Shown one piece after another: positions 52,846 through 61,792 of a stretch of 64,000 nt of DNA (the stretch's first letter is position 1; every line of letters starts with the position of its first letter). The translations under genes were made by a program, and so were the position numbers. The stretch spans positions 15,769 to 79,768 of the forward strand of contig JAEWQC010000079.1 of the NCBI GenBank assembly GCA_023399355.1. The letters run 5' to 3'. Source of the stretch: Bacillota bacterium. Its GTDB lineage: Bacteria > Bacillota > Clostridia > Acetivibrionales > DTU013. The notes below the pieces were generated by a model. It did no database searches. It was not told the DNA's origin and was given only the letters and a program-made list of their open reading frames with translations.

Positions 52846-53958
52846 TCAGATGGTGTTATTCCATGCCAAGGGATGTTGATCCGGGTCAATGGGAAAATTG
52901 ACAGTCCTTCCCTCACGGGACGATTGATAAATACCGGTTATCAACTCCAGGGACTTTCTTCCTTCATGGCCGTCGGTATTCGCCTCGGCGTTTCCTCTGA
53001 GCACTTCCAATATATTCGCATAATAGCCCGCGTGCCCGAAACCATAGACGTTCGGAGGCTCATAACCGGAGGAAGCCACAAGCTCATCGTCCTTATCACC
53101 TGTTTCGAATTCCCATTTTTCAATCTTGTTAATCGCCACACCGCCAAGCTTTACGGTTCCTTTTTCTCCAATTATGGCAATACTGCCTTCCAGGTTTCCC
53201 GGATAGGTGAGCATGGTGACGTTGATATTCCCGATTGCACCATTTTTGAATCGGATCACAGCGGAGCCCGTGTCTTCGGTTTCTATTTTTCTCGCCAGTG
53301 TTGCTGTGATTGCTGTTACACTTTCGATTGGACCGCCAAGCCATTGGAGTGTATCAACGTAATGGCTTGCCTGATTGCTGAAGGCGCCCCCGTCAAATTC
53401 CCAGGTGCCGCGCCAGCCTGCCTCGTCATAATAGCTCTGAGGCCGCATCCAAAGAACATTTGATAAAAGCATGTAAATCTTTCCGAAACGTCCTTTGTCC
53501 ACAGCTCTTTTCAATAATTGAACCGTACTGTTCAGCCTGTTTTGTTTGACTACAAACAACCTGACCTTGGCTTCGTCGCACGTTCTTATCAAGTCATCCG
53601 CTGCTTTCAGGCTCGCAGCCATAGGCTTTTCGGTCAAAACATGGAGGTGCTTTTCAACGGCCATGATGCCGTGAAGCGGATGCAACCCGCTTGGCGTACA
53701 AATAGACAGGATGTCGATCTCCTCATTTTCAAGCATTTTCTTCAGGTCGGTATAAATATGGGGTGCCGGTATTGCGGGTCCAACGCCGAGGGTGTCTGTG
53801 ATCTTCAAATAATCAGCGGCTTTGGCTATCGCCCTGTCTGCCAGAATGTCACACATACAGACTAATTCGGCTTCCGCAGATAATCCCGCTATTGCCTCAA
53901 CATGCTTGTAGGAAATCCTTCCGCACCCTACCAGCCCAAACCTTATTCTCCGTTCCAT
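52846..53958 (-). CDS. Gfo/Idh/MocA family oxidoreductase (WbpB-like)
   Basis: This 370-residue protein has an N-terminal NAD(P)-binding GLVGCGRISYKHVEAI, the EKPMA motif (LTEKPMAASLKAADDL, catalytic-site lysine) and a C-terminal GGAFSNQASHYVDTLQWLGG segment with the conserved histidine. The start at 53958 is chosen because ACGGAGAATC precedes it. Family members oxidise sugar nucleotides; next to the UDP-sugar dehydrogenase it may act as a UDP-N-acetylglucosaminuronate 3-dehydrogenase. Confidence 0.9.
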   Translation of the reverse strand: MERRIRFGLVGCGRISYKHVEAIAGLSAEAELVCMCDILADRAIAKAADYLKITDTLGVGPAIPAPHIYTDLKKMLENEEIDILSICTPSGLHPLHGIMAVEKHLHVLTEKPMAASLKAADDLIRTCDEAKVRLFVVKQNRLNSTVQLLKRAVDKGRFGKIYMLLSNVLWMRPQSYYDEAGWRGTWEFDGGAFSNQASHYVDTLQWLGGPIESVTAITATLARKIETEDTGSAVIRFKNGAIGNINVTMLTYPGNLEGSIAIIGEKGTVKLGGVAINKIEKWEFETGDKDDELVASSGYEPPNVYGFGHAGYYANILEVLRGNAEANTDGHEGRKSLELITGIYQSSREGRTVNFPIDPDQHPLAWNNTI

Positions 53959-54032
53959 CTTTTGATTCTCCGTAAAAGAATTAACATAACGCTTTATCAT
54001 ATGATTACTATATGAAGGGAGTTCCAAAAAAA

Positions 54033-54977
54033 TCACTGCAATATTGATGCGGAGGATTCCCTATGAAAACCGATTTCCTTTGAATGCTTTTCCGAATGTA
54101 AAAACAGGAAGTTCGTTTCCACGGTTTCATCCGTCATTATTTCAAATTCGACCAGCTTTTGCTGGTCGATGATAAAGCATTTATAACCGAATGCTTTAAA
54201 AAGAGCTATGATATCATTAGGGTGGTAATTGAAATTTTTACTCCACTTCCGGAGCATTTCAGTAAAAACTATGGGCTTATCTCTTTTGATCGTTTCTTCT
54301 CCACCTTTAAATACCAGCAATTCGGCTCCTTCCACATCGCACTTGATGAAATCTACCCTGATATTCTTCTCCGATACTACATCGTCAAGCTTTCTGACCC
54401 TGACATTGACTTTCTCAACATTCTCGGACCCGGACAGATTCTTCATGGAGGAATTCCCGGTTACTCCCGGATAATAGAAAAATGTGATCTCCGTATCCGT
54501 ATCGGACAGACCGTAATTTATTGCTTCAATATTTGTCATCTCATTCATTCTTATATGTTTTTTTAAATACGAATAAGTCTGAGGTACGGGCTCAAAAGAA
54601 AATATTTTAACATCCCTGACTGCTCTGGCAATATTCATGGAAACCCATCCAATATTGGCTCCGACATCTAAAACAGTATCACCCTCCCGGAGCAATTGTA
54701 AAATCATCTGGAGTTCGTCTTTTTCATATGCACCGAAATTCAACGTTTCAACCGGGATACTTCTGCGGTCTTTTATATCCACAAGCATTTTTATTTGGGA
54801 GCCTCTTGATGTCATAAGGATGCTGCCGTCGGATATTTCAACCTTGTCAATCCCGGTATTCCGGATAAATTCCGCATACTCGAATAAATGGGCATGGAGC
54901 TTGTGCATCTCATCGATGTATTCATTTTTACTCATTTGTCCGCAATAATAAGTTGATTTTAATTCTTCCAAAGTCAT
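54033..54977 (-). CDS. FkbM family methyltransferase
   Basis: This 314-residue SAM-dependent methyltransferase has VLDVGANIGWVSMNIA (about residues 104-119), FSFEPVPQTYSYLKKHIRMN and VDFIKCDVEGAELLVFKGG, which together define the FkbM family of O-methyltransferases. A target hydroxyl on a sugar of the glycan is likely. AAGGAGTTTTTATC precedes the ATG at 54977. A tandem repeat tract whose unit contains GGGGAG lies about 55 bases further upstream. Confidence 0.9.
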   Translation of the reverse strand: MTLEELKSTYYCGQMSKNEYIDEMHKLHAHLFEYAEFIRNTGIDKVEISDGSILMTSRGSQIKMLVDIKDRRSIPVETLNFGAYEKDELQMILQLLREGDTVLDVGANIGWVSMNIARAVRDVKIFSFEPVPQTYSYLKKHIRMNEMTNIEAINYGLSDTDTEITFFYYPGVTGNSSMKNLSGSENVEKVNVRVRKLDDVVSEKNIRVDFIKCDVEGAELLVFKGGEETIKRDKPIVFTEMLRKWSKNFNYHPNDIIALFKAFGYKCFIIDQQKLVEFEIMTDETVETNFLFLHSEKHSKEIGFHRESSASILQ

Positions 54978-55034
54978 GATAAAAACTCCTTACAAAAAAC
55001 TTTTATAGTAAACTCGCTATAGAAAATCTCTGGA

Positions 55035-55116
55035 GAGACTCCCCAATAGAGACTCCCCAATAGAGACTCCCCAATAGAGACTTCCAATAGAGACTTCCAA
55101 TAGAGACTCCCAACAG
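55035..55116 (-). repeat. tandem 13-14 base repeats upstream of the FkbM gene
   Basis: There are three copies of GAGACTCCCCAATA, two of GAGACTTCCAATA and one variant. On the transcribed strand the unit is TATTGGGGAGTCTC, with GGGGAG resembling a Shine-Dalgarno core. The tract fills the gap between two minus-strand genes. Confidence 0.9.
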
Positions 55117-55123
55117 ATTTTCT

Positions 55124-56173
55124 CTACAAAAAACTCCTTACGGTTCTTTCGAACCCCTCTCGAATCGTATAGACCGGCTCCCATCCAAGCGCCCTGATTT
55201 TCGATATATCGGGACAACTCTTCGAAATTCTGTCTTTCAAGAGCAACTCCGGGTCCTGACTGCCCTTGACGATTACTTCGAGCTGTTTCTCCGGGAACTG
55301 AGCGGCTAAAAGCTTTGCCAGTTCCAAAATACTAACGGCACATTCGTCGTTTCCGACATTATAGGCCTGTGCGGTTTCCCCTTTTAAAAGGACCGTAAAA
55401 TATCCCAAAACGGCATCTGCCAAATAGCAGAAAGAGCGAACGGCACTGCCGTCACCCTTAACAACAATATTCCTTCCGTGTATAATATCCGAAACAAAAT
55501 CTGCAAAGACCCTCCCGTCCTCAAGGCTTAAACCGGGACCGTATGTATGAAACGGCCTTACAATTTTAACGGGAACACCAAACTGATGAAACCAGGACAT
55601 GCACATTGTCTCGCAGATCCTTTTGCTTTCCGCATAACAATTCCTTGTGTCCAGCGGGTCAATACAGCCTCTGTCGACCTCCCTGACAGAACCGTGATCA
55701 GTATGGACTTCACCGTAAATTTCACTGCTGCTGAAATACAGAAAGGTATCAACCTTGTTTTCTTCTGCCAATTCCAGAAGGTTTTGCATTCCCTTGACGC
55801 TCGTCCATATCATCCCGGCAGGGTCCGGATTATAATATTTGGGACTGGCCTGACAGGCGGCATGAATGATATAGTCAATTTTCAAATCCAAATATACGGG
55901 AGTAGATATATCTTGTATGAGTAGCGAAAAATCATTTCTTTTTTCATATTGGCCCAGTCTTTTTATTGCCCGATCCCGGTTTCTTGCGATCCCGATCACA
56001 TTTATACGATCTCCGCTCCCCAGTTCGTTTAGATACAATAAAGTATCAATCATGCAGGAAGGCAGCATACCCCCCGCACCCGTAACCAGAATGGTCTTGC
56101 CGGCAAGGGTGTTCCAGGGCAGCTTGCTGCCTGTAATATAGATAATGTCTTCAAGGATGACTTTGTTCAACAT
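55124..56173 (-). CDS. NAD-dependent epimerase/dehydratase of the sugar pathway
   Basis: This protein of about 349 residues of the extended SDR family has the GxxGxxG-type loop VTGAGGMLP, AACQASPKYYNPDP, SSSEIYGE and the catalytic YAESK. The overall pattern is that of UDP-glucuronate decarboxylase or nucleotide-sugar 4-reductase/epimerase enzymes. The start at 56173 follows GAGGAC. It lies next to the TPP enzyme and rfbH, so a 4-keto reduction of the CDP-sugar (YerF-like role) is possible. This is inference. Confidence 0.82.
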   Translation of the reverse strand: MLNKVILEDIIYITGSKLPWNTLAGKTILVTGAGGMLPSCMIDTLLYLNELGSGDRINVIGIARNRDRAIKRLGQYEKRNDFSLLIQDISTPVYLDLKIDYIIHAACQASPKYYNPDPAGMIWTSVKGMQNLLELAEENKVDTFLYFSSSEIYGEVHTDHGSVREVDRGCIDPLDTRNCYAESKRICETMCMSWFHQFGVPVKIVRPFHTYGPGLSLEDGRVFADFVSDIIHGRNIVVKGDGSAVRSFCYLADAVLGYFTVLLKGETAQAYNVGNDECAVSILELAKLLAAQFPEKQLEVIVKGSQDPELLLKDRISKSCPDISKIRALGWEPVYTIREGFERTVRSFL

Positions 56174-56406
56174 GCTTAAGTCCTCATGCAAGTTATCCGG
56201 TGTTTTGCAACACTTCATTCTTGCAGATGCATTCAAAGCGTTACAAAGACACTTCTCTGATTGTTGTAGTCTGCCTGCACTCGTTTTAACTGTTACAGAC
56301 CACTAGTATATGTTGCAAAAAAAGTTTTGTTTATGGAATGATTTTATTTTTTGCAACAAGGCACCTGCAGTAATATGAATGAAAAAAGGTGATCCAAGAT
56401 CTTTCT

Positions 56407-58170
56407 TCATGGGATATCGTTAAGGCAATGATGGATGATATTGGCTTCCTCCGGTGTAACTTCAGGATCTATTTCTTCTATCGGCTTGTTGAATTCGAGC
56501 TTGGGGTAGGTAAAGGTCTGATAGTCCATAACAACCTCAACCAGTACAGGTAATTCGGACTTATTGAAAACGTGGTCGAATTCCTGCGACAAATCCGATT
56601 TTTCATTTATGGTAATGCTATTGATGCCGTAAGCCCGTGCAATCCGGGTGAAATCGCAGGATTTGTAACCGTGTTCCTCATCCGTTGCCGAATAACGTTT
56701 CTCGAAGTACAATTCCTGGAATTGTTTGATCATTCCAAGGCTTTTATTGTTGAATACAATAATAATCACCGGCAGCGCATGTTCGGAAACCATTTTCAAT
56801 TCCTGGATATTCATCTGTAATCCGCCATCCCCGGCAATTACCACGCACCTTGAACCGCAAGCCATTGATATGGCGGCAGCCGAAGGCAAAGCATATCCCA
56901 TGGGAGCCATTCCTCCGCTGTTGATGAATCTTTGGCTCTTTCTGATCATAAGAACCTGTGCGGCTATCATTTGAATCTGCCCAACATCGGCGCACACGAC
57001 ATCCCGATCTTCCAGAAAATCCGAAATGCATCTCATGACCTTGTACTGCCAATTGTTCTTATGAGCTCTTTCCAGTTCGGACAAAGGGTTAAAAAGCCGC
57101 TTCAGGACAGTAATCCCGTCCCGTATGTTAGGACTGGCGCGATAGGAACTGTTTCTAATCCTACAATACTCCAGCATTTCTTTGAGAAAACAGTCAGCAT
57201 CTGCAATTATGCTTATATCAGGCGTTATCTTTGCACTTTCAATTTCATTTCTATCAATGTCGACCCAGATGATTTTTTTGTTAGCAAACGATTTCAAAAC
57301 ATTGCCGGTTTGTCTGGAGTCAAGCCGAGAACCCAGTACCAGCAGGCAGTCTGACTTTGATAATGCCAGATTGCCAAATCGGTTGCCGTATGCACCGATA
57401 AAGCCCGCAAAATATTCATGGTCATTGGGGAAGGAATCCTTCCCCATTAATGTGACTGCAACCGGGATTCCGAGCAATTCACAAAACCGGATCAGATTCT
57501 GTTCCGCACAGGCGGACCTGACCCCTCCGCCGGATAATACAAGTGGAAAGCTGGAAGTTTTTATTAATTCAAGTACACTATTGAGCAGTCCTTCATCCAT
57601 TTCAGCGCTTTTCTTTTTTATTGAAGCGGCAAAGCTGTCCTTGCCTGTTTTTATATCCTGCCTTTGAATATCCATCGGAAGGTCAATCAGTACCGGACCT
57701 TTTCTCCCGTCGAGCGCGATAGAAAAAGATTTGACAAGTTCCTTCTCCAGATTATTTATATCGTCCACCAAAGTGCAATATTTTGTGATAGGTTTCACGA
57801 TACTGACGATATCAGTTTCCTGAAAGCCTTTTTGCCTTACATTGGAGGTGTATTTAAAGTCATGGGTATTTACCTGGCCTGTTATAAAAACAGTGGGTGC
57901 GGAATCAAAATAAGCATCAGCTATTCCGGTGATCAGATTTGTTGCTCCGGGTCCGCTTGTGGCCACAGCCACCCCGACTTTGCCCGTATATTTGGCGTAA
58001 GCGCTTGCAGCAAATGCGGCAGCCTGTTCATGACCAAACTGCACGAAGCTTATAGTTTCATTTTTATATAAGGAGTCTATTAAATGTGTTACAGCACCGC
58101 CGATATATCCAAAGACATGAGTCACGCCCGCGGCCCCAAGAAATTTGATGATATAGTCGGATGCCTTCAT
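56407..58170 (-). CDS. TPP-dependent enzyme, acetolactate-synthase-like (YerE-like candidate)
   Basis: This protein of about 587 residues has the three-domain TPP fold: an N-terminal Pyr domain with the catalytic glutamate (FGHEQAAAFAASAYAKYTG), a central domain and a C-terminal PP domain with GDGGLQMNIQELKMVSEHALPVIIIVFNN (GDG...N metal/TPP motif). Beside rfbFGH, the best-known relative is YerE of yersiniose synthesis, which adds a two-carbon unit from pyruvate to a CDP-4-keto-3,6-dideoxyhexose. An ordinary acetolactate synthase is the alternative, but no regulatory subunit is near. GGAGGT lies four bases before the ATG at 58170. Confidence 0.85.
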   Translation of the reverse strand: MKASDYIIKFLGAAGVTHVFGYIGGAVTHLIDSLYKNETISFVQFGHEQAAAFAASAYAKYTGKVGVAVATSGPGATNLITGIADAYFDSAPTVFITGQVNTHDFKYTSNVRQKGFQETDIVSIVKPITKYCTLVDDINNLEKELVKSFSIALDGRKGPVLIDLPMDIQRQDIKTGKDSFAASIKKKSAEMDEGLLNSVLELIKTSSFPLVLSGGGVRSACAEQNLIRFCELLGIPVAVTLMGKDSFPNDHEYFAGFIGAYGNRFGNLALSKSDCLLVLGSRLDSRQTGNVLKSFANKKIIWVDIDRNEIESAKITPDISIIADADCFLKEMLEYCRIRNSSYRASPNIRDGITVLKRLFNPLSELERAHKNNWQYKVMRCISDFLEDRDVVCADVGQIQMIAAQVLMIRKSQRFINSGGMAPMGYALPSAAAISMACGSRCVVIAGDGGLQMNIQELKMVSEHALPVIIIVFNNKSLGMIKQFQELYFEKRYSATDEEHGYKSCDFTRIARAYGINSITINEKSDLSQEFDHVFNKSELPVLVEVVMDYQTFTYPKLEFNKPIEEIDPEVTPEEANIIHHCLNDIP

Positions 58171-58259
58171 TTCTACCTCCACCAGAGTGTGTCAACTCTG
58201 TAAATGTCGTCTGGAAAACTCCTTTATGTCTGCGGTATTGGTGCATGCTGTAAAATCAG

Positions 58260-59612
58260 TTACCTTATGCCCATAAATTCCCTGATTTTTGTCACAACAT
58301 ATTCCCGCATTTCATCGGTCAATCCCGGATATACTCCGAGCCAGAAACCTCGTTCCATAAGAATGTCCGTATTCCTGAGCTCTCCGGCAATCCGGTATCC
58401 TTCACCTTTTGCCCTCATCTCATCGAAACAGGGATGCCTGGTCAGATTCCCCGCAAACAGCATCCTGGTCTGTATTCCGGCCGCTTCAAGATAATTGATG
58501 ATTTCATTTCTGGTAAACCCGGCGTCCTCCTTAACAACCATTAGAAAACCAAACCAGCTCGGATCGGAATTCCATGCCGGCTCAGGAAGAATAAATGTAT
58601 CTGAAAGACAGGCCAATTCGTCACGCAGGAACATCCAGTTATCCTTCCTTGCCTTGATAAATCCGTTGAGCTTGTCAAGCTGGGCACACCCGATCGATGC
58701 CTGCATTTCGGTCATTTTGAAGTTATACCCGAAATGGGAATAAACATATTTGTGATCATACCCGTATGGAAGCTGACTGAATTTTCGGCTGAACCTGTTT
58801 TTACACAGATTGTCTTTCCCTGGAGGGCAGCAGCAGTCACGTCCCCAATCTCTCAATGAATCGATCAGCTGTTTCAGCATGGGACTATTCGTATAAACGG
58901 CCCCTCCTTCACCGGTGGTGATATGATGCGGGGGATAGAAGCTTGAGGTACCGATATCTCCGATAGTTCCTGTATATTGCCAGACTCCGTCTATCAGCAC
59001 CTTTGAGCCGAGAGCATCACAATTATCCTCAATCAGCCACAACTGATGCCTGTCGCAGAAAGCTTTCACTTTTTCCAGATCAAATGGATTTCCAAGGGTA
59101 TGCGCCGCCATGACGGCTTTCGTTCTTGCCGAATATGCCTGCTCCAGCTGCGAACAATCAAGATTGCAGCCTGGGAGTTCCACATCGATAAATACGGGAA
59201 CAGCGCCACATTGAATGATTGGAGCTACTGTGGTAGGGAAACCTGCAGCGACGGTTATAACCTCATCACCTATCGTAATCCTCCTATCTCCAAGCTCAGG
59301 TGAGGTCAAGGCCATAAAGGCCAGGAGATTTGCAGAGGACCCCGAATTTACCAGGGAACAGTATCTGACATGGAGAAACTCTGCAAGACCGCTTTCAAAT
59401 TTGGAGGAATATCTTCCTGCGGTCAGCCAGAAATCGAGGGAGGCCCCTATCAGGCAGGAAAGCTCTTTGTCATCAAAAACCCTCCCTCCATAGCAAATCC
59501 TGTCTCCCGGCATAAAGCATTCGTTCTTCTTTTTAAGTGTAAAATCATAATATTTTTTTGCAGCGTGGAGTACGCGACTTCTTAAAACTTTTTCCATTCT
59601 ATTTCGAAGCAT
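58260..59612 (-). CDS. rfbH: CDP-4-keto-6-deoxyglucose 3-dehydrase (RfbH/E1)
   Basis: This protein of about 450 residues in the DegT/DnrJ/EryC1 fold has the catalytic lysine replaced by histidine in FYPPHHITTGEGGAV, which is diagnostic of the PMP-dependent dehydrase RfbH/AscC. Cysteines in CCPPGKDNLC and upstream fit its [2Fe-2S] cluster. It removes the C3 hydroxyl of the CDP-sugar, needing an iron-sulfur reductase (AscD/RfbI) that is not encoded in the window. Start choice is uncertain: ATG 59612 lies 11 bases after GGGCGGTG, and ATG 59639 is also in frame. Confidence 0.92.
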   Translation of the reverse strand: MLRNRMEKVLRSRVLHAAKKYYDFTLKKKNECFMPGDRICYGGRVFDDKELSCLIGASLDFWLTAGRYSSKFESGLAEFLHVRYCSLVNSGSSANLLAFMALTSPELGDRRITIGDEVITVAAGFPTTVAPIIQCGAVPVFIDVELPGCNLDCSQLEQAYSARTKAVMAAHTLGNPFDLEKVKAFCDRHQLWLIEDNCDALGSKVLIDGVWQYTGTIGDIGTSSFYPPHHITTGEGGAVYTNSPMLKQLIDSLRDWGRDCCCPPGKDNLCKNRFSRKFSQLPYGYDHKYVYSHFGYNFKMTEMQASIGCAQLDKLNGFIKARKDNWMFLRDELACLSDTFILPEPAWNSDPSWFGFLMVVKEDAGFTRNEIINYLEAAGIQTRMLFAGNLTRHPCFDEMRAKGEGYRIAGELRNTDILMERGFWLGVYPGLTDEMREYVVTKIREFMGIR

Positions 59613-59670
59613 ATATTTTGTTACACCGCCCTTTATCATTGATCAAGTTCCAGGCTCGCACTTCCATAGT

Positions 59671-59757
59671 GGAAGCTCCTCCTGTGGAAGCTCCTCCTGT
59701 GGAAGCTCCTCAAGTGAAGTTCCCCAAGTGAAGTTCCTCAAGTGGAGTTCTTCTTTT
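59671..59757 (-). repeat. tandem 14-15 base repeats between rfbG and rfbH
   Basis: There are six degenerate units, first GGAAGCTCCTCCTGT twice, then GGAAGCTCCTCAAGT and shorter GAAGTTCC(C/T)CAAGT forms. On the transcript strand the unit reads ACAGGAGGAGCTTCC, each with an AGGAGGAG core. Confidence 0.9.
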
Positions 59758-59834
59758 GAATCTCAGGTGGAGCAGAGTCTCCATCGAAAATCTAAATCCA
59801 GACGTACATTCACAGGTGAAATTAATTCGCCTTT

Positions 59835-60920
59835 TCACTCTGGCTGAACAGGTTCACTGGAATAGTCCTCTATCTGTCTGCAGCATACGGACCTCAGATT
59901 GCTGAGTTCTTTGAAAGCCTTATACCATTCGACTGTTTTATCAAGCGCTTTTTCCTCATCCCATTTGGGATGCCAACCCAGCGCCTTTTTTGCCTTTGAA
60001 CAATCCAGCTTTAAATAATGCGTCTCATGGGGGCATTTTTCATCAACTACCTTACAGGTTGAGGAATTGCCCCATTTTTCACACAGTTTTTTCACGATCC
60101 ATTCCACCGTCCGGGACTCATTCCCACCAGGCCCGAAATTCCATGCCTGGGAATACAACGGTCCATTTTCGCAAAGCTTTTGAGCAAGGCGCATATAGCC
60201 GCTCAGAGGTTCCAGAACATGCTGCCATGGCCTTACCGCACCAGGATTTCTGAGGAGAATCTCGCTATTTGCCAGCAGGGACCTGATGCAATCCGGTATC
60301 AGCCTGTCACCGGCCCAATCTCCACCGCCGATGACATTGCCGGCCCGTGCAGTTGCCAGGCCGACCCCATGGATATCATAAGAATTGATGCTGAAAAATG
60401 AATTCCTGTAAGAGGAAGTGATTATTTCAGAACAGGCCTTGCTGCCTGAGTACGGGTCATATCCGCCCAGACGGTCATTCTCGTTGTACCCTGCAGTACA
60501 TTCCCTGTTCTCATAACATTTGTCAGAGGTAACATTCACTGCTGCTCTGACGGTAGGGCAGGCCCTGACTGCTTCCAGCAGATGAACGGTACCCATGATA
60601 TTGGTCTCAAAGGTTTGTACGGGATTCTTGTAGGATTCACGTACAATGGGCTGAGCAGCCAGATGAAATACTATCTCAGGCTGTGCTGTGATGAGAGATT
60701 TTTTCAGTGCCTCACCATCCCGTATGTCTCCTGTGATGGAAGTCAGCAATTCATCTATTCTGCAGAGGTCGTACAGACTGGGATATGTGGGAGGCGGCTG
60801 GGAATATCCCGTTATATCCGCTTCCAGGGAATGGAGCCATAAACATAACCAGGAGCCTTTAAAGCCCGTATGCCCGGTGATGAAAACTTTTCTCCCCTTC
60901 CAGAAGCTCCTGTCTACCAT
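59835..60920 (-). CDS. rfbG: CDP-glucose 4,6-dehydratase (RfbG)
   Basis: This protein of about 361 residues is an extended SDR with ITGHTGFKGSWLCLWL (residues 12-27), HLAAQPIVRESYKNP and NVTSDKCYEN, all matching RfbG, and YDPYSGSKACSE as the catalytic YxxxK. It converts CDP-glucose to CDP-4-keto-6-deoxyglucose. The start at 60920 overlaps the end of rfbF by a few bases and has GGAAAG upstream; the longer frame to 60947 lies inside rfbF. Confidence 0.95.
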   Translation of the reverse strand: MVDRSFWKGRKVFITGHTGFKGSWLCLWLHSLEADITGYSQPPPTYPSLYDLCRIDELLTSITGDIRDGEALKKSLITAQPEIVFHLAAQPIVRESYKNPVQTFETNIMGTVHLLEAVRACPTVRAAVNVTSDKCYENRECTAGYNENDRLGGYDPYSGSKACSEIITSSYRNSFFSINSYDIHGVGLATARAGNVIGGGDWAGDRLIPDCIRSLLANSEILLRNPGAVRPWQHVLEPLSGYMRLAQKLCENGPLYSQAWNFGPGGNESRTVEWIVKKLCEKWGNSSTCKVVDEKCPHETHYLKLDCSKAKKALGWHPKWDEEKALDKTVEWYKAFKELSNLRSVCCRQIEDYSSEPVQPE

Positions 60921-61678
60921 ACTTTCCACACTTTTCCCTGTTTCCACAGCTTATTCACTTTTTCAATATCCTTATAAGTGTCGACTGCTGTCCAGAACCT
61001 GTTATTTTCATATACGGCAAGTTCGCCGTCCGTTGCAAGCTGTTTCAACGGACCATCCTCAAAGGAACAATCCTCCTGCGGCAGATAGTCAAAGATTTTC
61101 CTGTTCAAAACCATAAACCCGCCGTTTACCAGATCCGACAGCACGGGTTTTTCTTCAAATGCTTCGACAGCACCATCGTTTACTTTTATCACGCCAAAGG
61201 GCAATATCGGGTGGACACCTGTGAGTGTGGCAATTTTGCCTTTGCTCCTGTGAAATCCAATCAACTCGGTTACATTAATATCACTCAACCCATCGCCGTA
61301 AGTAAAGAGGAACTCCTCTTCGTCCAAATATTTCTCTGTTTGTTTCAATCTGCCCCCGGTCAAGGTTTCCAGTCCGGTGTCGAGAATGGTTATATTCCAG
61401 AAATCCTCCTCCTCGGTGAGATATTCAATTCTGTTGGCATCTTTCATATGCACAGTGAAGTCGTTATTTCTCCAGTACATATCAATAAAGTATTGTTTTA
61501 TCTGATCCCCTTTATAGCCGGTGCATAAGATGAAATCATTGATTCCATAATAGGAATAGATCTTCATTATGTGCCATATGATGGGCTTGCCGCCTATGTC
61601 AACCAGGGATTTCGGCCGGTATTCCGTCTCCTCCCTCATACGTGTACCTTTGCCTCCGCAAAGAATAACTGCTTTCAT
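60914..61678 (-). CDS. rfbF: glucose-1-phosphate cytidylyltransferase (RfbF)
   Basis: This 254-residue nucleotidyltransferase starts at ATG 61678 with GGAGGA 6 bases upstream. MKAVILCGGKGTRMREETEYRPKSL is the activated-sugar pyrophosphorylase signature, and FLFTYGDGLSDIN carries the metal aspartate. The length equals that of known RfbF enzymes. It makes CDP-glucose, the first step toward 3,6-dideoxyhexoses. The upstream part of the open frame (to 61771) is made of repeats and is not coding. Confidence 0.95.
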   Translation of the reverse strand: MKAVILCGGKGTRMREETEYRPKSLVDIGGKPIIWHIMKIYSYYGINDFILCTGYKGDQIKQYFIDMYWRNNDFTVHMKDANRIEYLTEEEDFWNITILDTGLETLTGGRLKQTEKYLDEEEFLFTYGDGLSDINVTELIGFHRSKGKIATLTGVHPILPFGVIKVNDGAVEAFEEKPVLSDLVNGGFMVLNRKIFDYLPQEDCSFEDGPLKQLATDGELAVYENNRFWTAVDTYKDIEKVNKLWKQGKVWKVW

Positions 61679-61689
61679 ATAATTCCTCC

Positions 61690-61760
61690 GTATAGATCCT
61701 CTGAATAATTTCTCTGTAAAGATCCTTTGCAAAGATCCTTCGTAAAGCCCCCCCTTAAAG
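61690..61760 (-). repeat. degenerate repeats upstream of rfbF
   Basis: On the transcript strand the units are AAGGATCTTTGC, AAGGATCTTTAC, GAGGATCTATAC and finally GGAGGAATTAT, each with a purine-rich Shine-Dalgarno-like core. They lie directly before the rfbF start. Confidence 0.75.
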
Positions 61761-61792
61761 ACCATGCGCACAATCTCTCTCTAAGAGCCCGC

